Shown here one piece after another: positions 45,615 to 56,244 of a DNA stretch of 64,000 nt. Under the pieces are notes generated by a model. It saw nothing but the letters and a program-made list of their open reading frames with translations, did no database searches and was not told the origin of the DNA. Each line of letters begins with the position of its first letter. The first letter of the stretch is position 1. The stretch covers positions 105,259 to 169,258 of the forward strand of contig QAOA01008484.1 in NCBI GenBank assembly GCA_003255065.1, in the 5' to 3' direction. Source of the DNA: Cercis canadensis (lineage: Eukaryota > Streptophyta > Magnoliopsida > Fabales > Fabaceae). The translations under genes were made by a program, and so were the position numbers.

Positions 45615-47030
45615 TGATGAGCTACCGAGGCTCCTCAAATCAGTAAAATTTATAGTCGGTTTACCAAAGCTACTTGTAGCATAAGGCAACACCAAGTTGA
45701 ACTAAATGATTACTCTAAGTAGTGAATCAGATTAAGAAACATATAAACATGGGGATTTGTTTTGTTGAAATGATTAACAGAAATTAATTAAAAGTGGTAA
45801 ACCTTAAGGAAAACAATCAATCAAAGTCTAACTAATTCTAATTTTAATCCATCCATGATTTCAAAGAATCCATTCAATTATTAACCTAGTTCTTGGCCTT
45901 AGAACACATCAAGACGCCTCTCAGTGCTCTATGGATGTCCACTGGTTAAGCAACCAGAATTCGGATCAACTAAGACTAAATGAATTAAGCACTCATTCAA
46001 ATCAAGTTTAACCCAAGTCTAGAATCCAGCCCAGGGCAAACAATCCATCCAAAAGCTTAGAAACATCATTTAATCCATACAATCCTCTTCAATCACATTA
46101 AGCAATTAACACATGAATATTCAAATCCGAAATTAAGCAATTCAAACAGAATATTTCAGAGGATTGAAAGAACTTGATTAATAACTAAATGAATAACAAT
46201 CAAAGCATAATCTCAGAATTAATAATCAGAATAGCTAAAACCTAGATTGATTTGAGTATTCAGTCCTCCATCAACAAGAGGAACAAAGTTTACAAAATAT
46301 CTAGAGAGAAAACTTAAAGACTAAGAAAACTAGAAAAATTGTCTACAAAATATCCTAATTCAAATTCGGCTGCCTCCTCTTGAGCATATAAACCTTCAAA
46401 AATACATGCACACCCAAACTGCCCTTAGGACACACTTATTTTCATGGGCCTTAACTTTCATTGGGCTTTGGTTTGGGCTCAATTGGACTTGTAATGAAGA
46501 AGTCAGGCCCATTTAAGTGCCAACAAGTCTCTAGAACCATTAGCCAACTTCGATAGGAAATAATATCATCTAAACTATACAATTTGGTTAACCAGTCTCC
46601 ATAACAATTTAAGCTCTGCGTCTTAGCATTCCAATGGGACCAGTTTCAAGTCCATAAGACACCTATAGCTCAAGTTATGGTCCAAACACTGCATGCAGAT
46701 CAGGATCCTGCGACAGCATCTTTTCTCTGGCTTCCAGGCTGCATATGACCAGCTAGACATCCAAATTAGACTGGGATCTCTGAATCAACGTTGTATAGCT
46801 TTCTCTTAGCATTCCTACAAGGTAAGATTCAAAATTATTAGATGTCTAGAACTCAAGTTATGCATGAAAAACAGAGAGTGCATAAAATGTCCAGTATTGC
46901 TGAAAAATACATTTAGGCCCAATTGGATCCAAACTCATGAAATGTGGCCCAAGCCCATTCAAATAGGCCTAAAAGATGTTAAAGAAGCTAGAAATGAGGG
47001 AGAATTACTACATATAAAGTATGATTATCA
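45615..47030 (-). mobile_element. Solo LTR of the copy A family, 1416 bp
   Basis: The plus strand starts TGATGAGCTACCGAGG and ends GTATGATTATCA. It resembles the 3949-5361 LTR along its length, including the TATA-like GTTTATATGC in LTR sense near 46386-46395. The flanks are AACAA (45610-45614) and AAAAA (47031-47035), a target duplication with one mismatch. No internal element sequence is attached. Confidence 0.85.
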
Positions 47031-47480
47031 AAAAACAACTAAAAAAATAAGATTTCAACCTTCTCTTGCTTATTCGGAAAATTGAAGGGTAAAAATGTAA
47101 ATGAGAAATAAAAAATGGAAAATCGATTTATTTGAAAAAAGATGAGACACGGGACCTCTTATTTCAATGTAAAGAAAGAAAATGAGAGAGATAACAAAAG
47201 AAATGCTTCTCCATTGTCCTATGAACAGATCAACCTAAGGCTTCAGATTTCTAGCCTAATGGCTAGATCTTAACCTAAATTGGACAGATTTACGGCTATT
47301 TATGTGCACAGTTTGGTGATAGTTCTATCAGTCTTGAAAATGTTAGGTGTTTGGATTGCCTCCTTCAAAATGATGAGGATCACACCTTACTAACCAAGTT
47401 CGCAATGGGATAACCCTTCACTTGCTCAAATCATCAGAATGATCCACAATCCAAGTGGAAGCTTTTATGTAAACCACTGA

Positions 47481-49230
47481 AAGATAACATCCAGTACTAA
47501 CACTAGGCCTCCTATTAATCATAAGTTAAAGGTGGCCGGGTGTAAAGCTAAAGAGTGTATGTAAGGTTCAGTGTAGGTGCATAGTGTGCGGGAGGAGCAT
47601 ACTAACAAGTGTTGCAACCACCTATTGAATTCTAGAGCTTAGGAGTTATGCCTATCGAAGTTGCTGAACGGATTGGTTGTGTGACATGATTCTCTTTTTC
47701 ACAACCTCAACCTTTGCTTCGTTCAGTTGTGTACCTCACCCAAGGGCCACGTCCTTCACGAATTCTTATGTAGTAAAAACGAGGAGCTTCTCATTAAACA
47801 CAAGAAGCAATCAACAATCCATTAAACAGAAAACAATTCACTCTACGGTATTGACACTGAAAGTAGGCAAATGTCACCCCTAAACCTCTTGTTTTAGGGG
47901 TTGGTCTTTCATCAAGATAGATATAGGTCTATTTATGAAAAATAAGGAGGTAGGAACTTAATAACATGCCTTTCCTTGTCGATGTTTGACCTGATTATGC
48001 TATTCGGGCCTTAGCAACCCATCCCATAAACTGCTTTCCTCCACTGCTTTAAAGATAGGGTTGTCCTAAAAATAGAAGAAGAGATAAATTGTAAATGTAA
48101 TACCTAACTTAAGACATAACCATACATTATTTTTCACATTTAATTTCTCTATTACTTTAAAAAACTCTTTCCCTCGGTGATTAGGTACAAGGTCAGGCTT
48201 TCTCACTTCATAGACATTGTTCATTTGGTTTAAATAAGGAGGGAATCACCCTTGACTTGGAGTCTTTGGATTACTAAGTCCATTCCTTTATCGCTTCACT
48301 TGATACTCCGAAACGTTGTTGGAACACAGTGAGACTAACACTCCATTCGCGCAACACTTACTAGCATCTAGATGCTTTTGGCATCGTCTCCTGCTCCAAA
48401 AGCAAGTCGTGAGCCGTATTCTTGCCGATGGTCCTTCCTGGGCCCATGTACTCCATCCACGAAACTAGTCGTGCCTTTATCGCTGTCAGAGAAGAGGGGC
48501 ATCTATCTCTATTGATCGAGTTGAAGGAGATAGGGGTTATTTCCTTATTCCGAGAAGGAGAAAAGGAAGTAAAGTGTTACTTATTACAAAAGGTGAATCC
48601 ATGTGGTGAGCTATTTATCAATCTACCCGAGAACACTATAAGGTGGGTTTACCAGTCTAAGGTGAAGAACTCAGAACTCATTAGCTCTAAAAGTCATTAG
48701 CTAGATAGGAGAGAAATACCTTAGGGAGTGAAAGCATTGGATATAATTGACTCCTACCATACCTCAAAAGGAGGATTATTCTATACGTGGATGGATGTAT
48801 AGGAACATGTACAGAAGTATTTCGAAGACCCATGCAAATACTGTGCATGATATTGCTCGTTGAAAGCAAAACGACCACGATTTTATCTATTTTATTCTTC
48901 AGGTATAGTTTTGTTTGATCACAGATCGGCAAGTGATTTGTCCTTTCTCCCCTTTTCGTCAATCATCTTAATCTACTAGAGGGTCTTGAGCTAGCTTCCT
49001 TGAAGAGGCTTGATGAGAAAGATAGGTGAAGAAGAAGAACCTAAGGAAGGTCTCTCTCTACCTCATAAGCTCTTGGATTCCATGGCTAAGGTTGACTTTG
49101 GCGGATTTTAGGTGAGGGTGGAGGAGTCAGATAGGGGGTGAGTGTAAGATAGAACCTTAGGATTCTTGGGAAATTTTGGCAATCAATAAGGGTGGTGCTA
49201 GGGCTCAAGACCGTTTGGAAGGGGTAGTTG
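47481..49230. other. Mitochondrial-like DNA (NUMT), block 4
   Basis: Sequence of the same character as blocks 1 and 2 resumes after the transposon cluster. No gene was recognised; a 92-codon plus-strand frame at 48422-48700 resembles nothing I know. Borders are approximate. The block may be the continuation of the same NUMT, separated by the elements at 35545-47480. Confidence 0.45.
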
Positions 49231-49656
49231 GGATCATAAATAAGAGTCTTTTTCCTTTGTTTGAAGAGGAATAATCATATCATACTCATTTGAGATAGGA
49301 ATGGCTAAACATATACACATAAATGGTATCCAATTGAGGAGGTCGAGGTATCTAGGTTTTTGCTCCCATATATTGTTCTTGATATGGACAAACCAAATTG
49401 GAGAACATTGGGAACTCCTATTCAGTACTTGGATCCAGTGCGACAACCACAATTTTCAGTTGCTGCAGACAGCAAATATGTTGAAGTTAATTAGAGGTGG
49501 TTATATATGCAACCTAATTACATAGTGATAAACCATGCTAATCTTCATATCATGTTGAACTCCTACAAACCTTCACTTTACATTGTGCAACATAGGAATG
49601 TCACACAAGTCATGTGTATAATAATAAGTAATATGGTGCAACCATAGGATAATAAC
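49231..49656 (+). other. Unassigned sequence before the LINE fragment
   Basis: One plus-strand frame reads PYIVLDMDKPNWRTLGTPIQ and onward to about 49490. I do not recognise it; it could be a remnant of LINE ORF1 or the ORF2 leader, but there is no motif to show this. Confidence 0.3.
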
Positions 49657-50043
49657 ATGGTTTGGACTAATTTGGATTTAGAACCGCTACCTATTGATCG
49701 ACAACTTTATGGACATTTTTCACAGGAATGCAATACCAACATTACAATATGGAATTGTAGAGGTTTGACAAATCCTTACTTTCAAGACATTGCATGTATC
49801 ATAACTCGTTCTCATAGAGTCAGTTTCCTCATTTTAACTGAGATGTTGTTTGATGGTAACCAATTGAGGCAAACTTGCATCGCAAAGAGTATTAGATTTA
49901 ATAACATTATCGCCACAAGATGTTATGGCTTCTCTGGAGGGGTTTGGATTCTTTGGAAAGATGACATAACACTAGTACGGATTAATAGTGCTTATTCATG
50001 TAATTTATACATTAATTTAAACCTTCAAATGTTTTCGCTATGA
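49657..50043 (+). mobile_element. LINE ORF2 endonuclease fragment
   Basis: Encodes ITIWNCRGLTNPYFQDI, a catalytic-region FLILTE motif, IAKSIRFNN and YGFSGGVWILWKDD, the N-terminal half of the APE-type endonuclease domain of plant L1-like LINEs. The frame ends at 50043; no RT follows on this strand. Only 5'-proximal coding sequence is present, so this copy is internally or 3' truncated rather than typically 5' truncated. Confidence 0.8.
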
Positions 50044-50160
50044 GATAAAAATAAATGCTCAAATTATGTAAAGACACATTTTTTCAACTAATACATAACA
50101 TTCAATACAAATATCCATTAAGTAGCAGAATATAAAAAATACATCATAAAAATATCTAGG
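50044..50160. other. A+T-rich spacer
   Basis: Short spacer between the LINE fragment and the plant-mobile-domain pseudogene. No feature seen. Confidence 0.5.
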
Positions 50161-52053
50161 CTAATTCCTGTGGCCACGTCCACCACGTCTGAGTTGGCCT
50201 CCTGTCCCACAATCTCGCTCTTGTTTCTAACATTGAGCACGTCTAGTAGGGTTATCCTTCTGCTCATCATGATCTTCCTTTTAATCTAGGAAGTCCTTCA
50301 AGTATGTTGAGAAATTTATCCTCATACCCCTCTAATATGTACGATCACCACAAATACCTAGCTATGGGGTCATCATAGGATCGACGAACATATCTGACAA
50401 TAGTGCATATGATGAGCCTGCTTTGGCCTTTTGACCAAGTACTAAAAGGGGGCATTGAAATCAACCCCGAATATGTTATATGGAGGTAAAGCTACTCCTC
50501 TATGTAAGCATTGGCCATCATATCGAAGTCCCCCTTTTGCTAAGCAACATGTGTCGATTGTTGCATGGGTCTTAAGGAACTGACCTCATTGCCACCGGGC
50601 TAGGAAAGCCGTTTAAACTTGGACCGTGACATCGACTTCCGACGTGAGGGCCCCGCTCCATCTATACCACAACCTCCTGTTGCACCAAGAGTTGGTGCCA
50701 TAGGCGTGCACAAATGATACTAGCTCACAAATTTTGGCATAATGAACCCACATTAGGCATACACCTGCGCAAGTTGGGCATAAAAGGTATTGAATTGATC
50801 CATGGTTAGCTGAGCTTGCAAAAATGGCCCTTGGAATGATAGAGGCTGCGACTTCAGTAGTGGTTGGTTTGGTGGAGGCTACTAATGGGTGGGAGAATGC
50901 CAGCCTGTAATTAACATGCAAAATTAAGTCACGTTTATTCTGCAACATATTCCAAATGATGCAATAACAAGGTTTGGGTTGTGGGCCTCCACTATATGAA
51001 AACAACAAAGGGGCACCTTTGCTACCCAAATCACATGTCCCACTTGATAGTAAGCTAGAAGTTGGGCCCCACTATAAGGCTCCCACAAAATTTGTAAAGT
51101 TTAAATAATAAGTACACAATTAATTTAGCATACAATACATATAGATAATCAATAAAAATTTAACTACAAACTATTAAATTATCCTTACTTAATCAACTTC
51201 AAGTTAATCAAAAGCCTCATGATACCCCAATAGGTTTTTGGTGATCCCGATGTTGTTGTAAATTAAAGGATGTATTCACCCAATACATTCATATAACTAA
51301 TCAAATTTTATTCATGTACTATGTCATAACATATCAAATTTATGTATATAACTCTTTACATTAAACCTATCACACACTTGTATAATATGAATTATAACTT
51401 ACTAAAAAATAAACTAATCAGCATTTGTAAAAAATACTCTGATCCCTACGGTTAAGTAAATGTACTAATTAAACAATTATATATAGAAACATACAATTTA
51501 TATAAATAACTGCAATTAAATATACTTACCTGCACGTAAGTAGCCCTACTAAATCCTTATTATGTTGCGGTGGTGATGGAGATAGACTAGGAAATCTCTC
51601 ATACACCCAAAGTTGCAGCAACAATGCACACCTTCCAAACTCTAGTGTGCGGTCAAGAGTGAAGTTACACATGCTCATGTATAGGTTTGCCAGCACACCG
51701 GAACCCCAGCTAATGCACTTCGCAACATCCAATTGTCCAATAGCTTCAAGTACATAAGATGAACCTAGTTTCAAGTCGTATTAAGGATCAATCATCCCCC
51801 AATCAATCAAAGGATATATGCCCTAGCATGCCAATGCACAACCTCATCCCTACCATTGCCTAGGCATTCAATAAACGTATCCCTCAGTCACACCATTCTA
51901 ACTCTGGATCCATCCAATGCCCGATCATTTGGTACAACACCCAACAGATCCAGACAAACCTCCTTCCATGGATAAAGGCTAAAATCACCCATTGCAGCCC
52001 TAGCAACACCTCTAGTTCTTGGAGGGTGATTGTGCACTCTCCACTAAACATAT
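50161..52053 (-). pseudogene. Plant mobile domain (MAIN-like) pseudogene
   Basis: The minus strand, starting beside the LTR at 52053, reads ITLQELEVLLGL, then after frame breaks a segment 51774-51526 with AIGQLDVAKCISWGSGVLAN, LYMSMCNFT and LLLQLWVYERFPSLSP. This corresponds to the YSWGSAVLAxLYRxLC...LLLLQxWAWERFP core of the aminotransferase-like plant mobile domain, found in MAIN/MAIL proteins and in many transposons. A probable C-terminus ending GGQLRRGGRGHRN and stop lies at 50161-50210. The 5' part is removed or displaced by the Tat element at 52054. Stops and frame changes show it is dead. Confidence 0.72.
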
Positions 52054-54569
52054 TGTCATAACATACCCGAAGGTCGCTATAACGAGGATGGCTAAAATAA
52101 AAAGAGATTTAGTTTTCAAAATGAAAACTCTGGAGTCGCCACCAATTGTATTAAAAAATCTGGGGAACAATTGGAAAACCCTTTAATTTCTAAAAAAAAT
52201 ATGTCTGCGAACCAGAGAGGGTCCGGGAGTCTAATTGTGTATAGGGAATGTGTTAGGCACCCTATAACACCCGTCTAAACGACGATTACCTAAAATTAAT
52301 TGTGCAAATTAAATCATGGCCTAATTGTATTTATTTTATCCTTAAAAGAAAAATAAGTGATTATTTAAAACAGGACTTGATTCGTCACCCCCGAATGCCT
52401 ACGTACCCTAATTACGGATCAAAGTCCGCGTAGTTCGCAATGATTCAAATGATTTATTATTATTTTTTATTTTTCAAAAAAAAATGAAATTAAAAAAAAA
52501 ATTAAAATTTTCATGTTAAAATTATACTATGCATGAACCTACTCGCACTTTAATCCTTCCACTTTGTTCCCACGCTTCTCGGTTTCCAAAGTGGCGCTTA
52601 TCCTTACCTCAGGTAGATAAGAGAGCCACCCCTATGGGGGTAAGTCGCTCTTATCCCTCCCTTGACAAGTAAGGGGCTTATGGATATTATTCTCATAGAT
52701 TTAACTAAATAATGCAAAATATATGATATATGATTTTACTCCTAATTTTATTTCACTTAAACTATTTAAATAAAGAAAATAACAATAACAATAACAATAA
52801 AAATAAATAAATAAATAAAACAAAAATAAAATAAATAATATATCCTAACATAACATAACAAAACATAACCCAAAAGAAATGAGGGCCTAATGAAATAATT
52901 ATAATAATAATAACTCAATTAAGCAAATAAATAAATGATAAAAAAAAAAATGCACACTAACTCATTATCCAAAATAACTCAGTAAACAAAATTATACTAC
53001 TACATAGGAAATAAATGGCCTAAGAGACAAAATCAATGAGAATTAATTAAAACAAACTTCAGGCCCATGAATAAGCAAATTAAGTAAAGTGAAACAAAAC
53101 AAACAAAAAGTAAATAGGGCCATCAACCTATACGTATAAAGCATACACAATAATAAAAAAAAAACACTAACCATCAACCTACAACCAAATAAAAATGGAA
53201 AATTATAATAAACTAATGGACCAAATCAGCATATAAAATGCTTAAGATATGTACATGAAATTGAGGTCCAAATACTCTACAAACAAAAACAAAGAAGTAA
53301 CAAAAGTAAAATAAATAAATACAAATGGTAGACAAGTAAGGTAGACCTACGGGAATTGTATTAATGAAGAAACAAAAAGTAAGAAGCATGTGATTAGAAA
53401 CAGAAGTAAAGCACAGAACCCAAAAAAATTCTTCATCTTCACCGAATAAGGCAAAGGAAAACACCACCCTCATCTATGGTTCATAAGGACAGCCATGGTT
53501 AATTCATAATAACTTCCCAAAGCAAACCAAAATTCAGTTAGAGATTACCCTCAATATCTAGCTTCAGTTATCCCAAGGATTCTCTCATAAGAATATGACA
53601 CAAAGTAAATAATTTACAATTATCTCATACAAAACCATTTCTATGATGTTATTAAAAAAAACAAACGAAACCAGAAAATTAATTCATAATAACAAAAACA
53701 TAGGAATATTCCAAAACAAATCAACATAACTTGGATGCAATGGAATAACCAAGAACTAACCTTGTAATTTATGAATTCGGTTACAGTAAATACCGAAATA
53801 TGATTTGAACCAGAATAATTGGGTCACTGTTTTTCTACTCTTTCTCTGTTGTTCCTTCTGCTTGCTTTCTCTGTGCTCTTTTTTTTTTAGTTCTGCCTTT
53901 CTCTCTTAAACTCCATTGCTGCAAAACTAAGATAAAGTGAAAATCAGAAATAGCTACTGCTATACCTCACTTTAATCTTACGAAAGTGACTCTCTGTTTT
54001 TGTTCTACTGTTGCTGGTTTCTTTCTCTTTGCACTGCTGTCTTTGCTTTCTTTCTCCACTGCTACTGTATCTGGTTTCAGGTGCTGCTGGTTCTGTTTTG
54101 GTACTTGCCTCTTGCTGCCTCTCTGCTTCAATTCTCTCCTGCTGTATATTTCGTCTCTCTTTTTGTCTCTGTTTTTCTGGTGTCTCTTGGTTGCTGTTCT
54201 GCCCTCTATCTTTCTCTTTTCTACTGAGTTTCTCGTCTCTCTTTGAGTCTCTGTTTTTCTGGTTTTACTGCTCTCCGAAAATTTGTTTCTATTCTCTTTT
54301 TTGTTGGTCTCTCTGCTGTCCCCCTTCTGCTCTTGTGTGCTCCTTCTTTTATACTACTCACTGCTAACCGATTTTTCCTTCACGTCTCTCTCTCTCTTTG
54401 CTAACTGCTCTGCCCCATGCACCCATGTTCTTCCCCTTTCTCACGTCTCTATTTTCTCCTTTTATCTTTATCAGCACATGCACATGCACCCACCCACGTC
54501 TCTTTTATTTTGCTTCTAACTGCTTTATTATTTTTTTTTATATTTGGACGAAAAAAATGGGTGTTAACA
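52054..54569 (-). repeat. 3' LTR of the Tat element, 2516 bp
   Basis: The plus strand starts TGTCATAACATACCC and ends ATGGGTGTTAACA; in element sense TGTTAACACCCA...GTTATGACA. It shares the GTGGCGACTCC box and flanking phrases with the LTRs at 35545 and 40490. It is internally low-complexity: ATAA microsatellites near 52783-52820 and a pyrimidine-rich block at 53820-54500. Confidence 0.85.
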
Positions 54570-54583
54570 GTTTGCCCCTCTTT
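54570..54583 (-). other. Polypurine tract of the Tat element
   Basis: The minus strand reads AAAGAGGGGCAAAC immediately before the 3' LTR. Confidence 0.8.
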
Positions 54584-56244
54584 ACATGTTTCCTATTAGA
54601 ATAACGTGTAAAGCTTTTGCTTATCGCGTTTTTCACATAGGAGACATGTAAAGATAAAAGACATGTATTTCGTCCAATACTCAAGGCAGAAGTTGTAATG
54701 TCAAAATAAAATAACGTAAATTACAATGATGAAAACATGATGACAGGAGAATGTAATATCAAGAAATGAGAATGGCATGAAATCATAATGACACAACATG
54801 TAATAACAGGAAAATTAATGGTACAAAAGGTAATGACAAAGAAATTACTGACATGAAATATAATTGCGAGAAGATAAATGACATGAAATATAATGGCAAA
54901 AAGCTTAATGGCATGAAAAGTAATGACTGAGAAATTAATGACATGAAATGTAATGGCAAAAAGATTAATAATATAAAATGTAATTACTAAAAAATTAATG
55001 GCAAAAAATTTAATGGCAAAAAAAAAAATAAAAAAAAATAATGGCATGAAATGTAATGACAAAAATATTAATGACAGAAAAATGAAATTGACGGTTGAGA
55101 AGTTAATGGCATAAAATGTAATGACAAAAAAAAATAACACGAAACATAATGACATGAAATGTAATGGCGAGAAAATTAATGGCATGAAATATAATGGTGA
55201 GACAATTAATAGCATGAAATGTAATTACTGAGAAATGAATGACATAAAATATAATGGCGAGAAAAATTAACGGCATAAAATTTAATGGCCAAGAAATTAA
55301 TGGTGTGAAATATAATAACGAGAAAATTAATGGCTGGAAAGTGTAAGGAATATACCTCATGGCACTAAGATGAGTCATCTTTGATCCTTTGCAAAGAAAG
55401 TGGTTCAATCAAAGTTTACTCTTTCAAAAATCGAATTGCTCATGTATATATTTTCTCATTAGAAACTGGACTTCTATCTTTGTCAGATAATTTCTCCTTA
55501 TTCTCCAAACGATGAAGTCACACTCATTTCTAACTGTAAGCATCCAAGAAAACTTCTAACAAATCTTGGGCTTTGCTTTGATTTAGAAGATATCCTTCTG
55601 AAGTCTAGAAGCGATGTCAATGTGACCTACTTTAAGGAAATAAATGAATATGCCATATAAACAATCCACTCACATTTTATTCAAAATCATAACTCAATAA
55701 TTTATCATGGAGAGTACGTACAACTGAAAGAAGTAAAATCAATGAATTAACCTCTTTTATTTAAATCAAGAAAGGAAGTGTACGAATATCACATGATTGA
55801 AAACTCAAAGAGACGCTCATCGAAATCAAAATTTGCCCCAGTATGGGGTCTTAGTGAAATTGGACTTGCCCTATCAAGTAGGTGCCTACGTATCTTCGAA
55901 GAGGAATCAAAGCCCATGTAGTTCAGGATGAAAAATTCAGAAGTCACATAGAACGAATGATTTTGCCCCAGTTGTAGCTCTGTGATATCCAACTTTATAG
56001 ATTCTCATATTGCTTTGGATCAGACTTCCACTTGACTGAGACGTCGTTTATCCTTCTGATATTGAAATGCATAACTCTTGCTTTCTTATATGCTGAGTTT
56101 CTTCCCTTATCTCAAACAACCTTTTCATTCTCGGTCAATTCTTTCATTCTTGCACAAACACTCTTGCAGGCTCAAACTCGCATCTGGATTGCCTTTTTTA
56201 GGTTTTCAATCTTGTATGCCCTAATTTTTCCCTAAATTGCCTTT
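54584..56244 (-). other. 3' UTR of the Tat element
   Basis: About 1.66 kb of non-coding DNA between the pol stop and the polypurine tract. It contains the tandem array listed separately and AAATTTGCCCCAG phrases near 55830 and 55960. Confidence 0.75.
54735..55345. repeat. Tandem array in the Tat 3' UTR, about 30-bp units
   Basis: Around twenty degenerate units on the pattern AATGACATGAAATGTAATGG plus CAAAAAGATT. The phrases ATGAAATGTAATGGC and GAAATTAATGGCA recur throughout. Confidence 0.85.

Larger units (their letters stand above)
40490..47480 (-). mobile_element. Truncated Tat-type element: 3' LTR and 3' non-coding part
   Basis: On the minus strand the 3' LTR is 40490-42466. It is preceded by a purine tract and a long non-coding 3' region (42467-45614, continuing after the solo LTR from 47031) with tandem arrays and AAATTTGCCCCAGT phrases shared with the 3' UTR of the element at 52054-64000. 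No gag or pol was found, and no 5' LTR. It inserted into the CACTA remnant (left pentamer CCTTT). The right limit, about 47480, is uncertain. Confidence 0.6.

Noticed and set aside
48422-48700. 92-codon plus-strand frame that could be a mitochondrial gene piece
   Set aside because: The sequence is mitochondrial in character, but no known mitochondrial protein matches, so no gene was called.
53986-54604. Overlapping Cys/Leu/Ser-rich plus-strand frames
   Set aside because: They are translations of a pyrimidine-rich block inside the Tat LTR, antisense to the element.
54735-55345. Regularly repeated units that might suggest a CRISPR-like array
   Set aside because: Units are degenerate head-to-tail repeats without unique spacers, in a plant retrotransposon 3' UTR.
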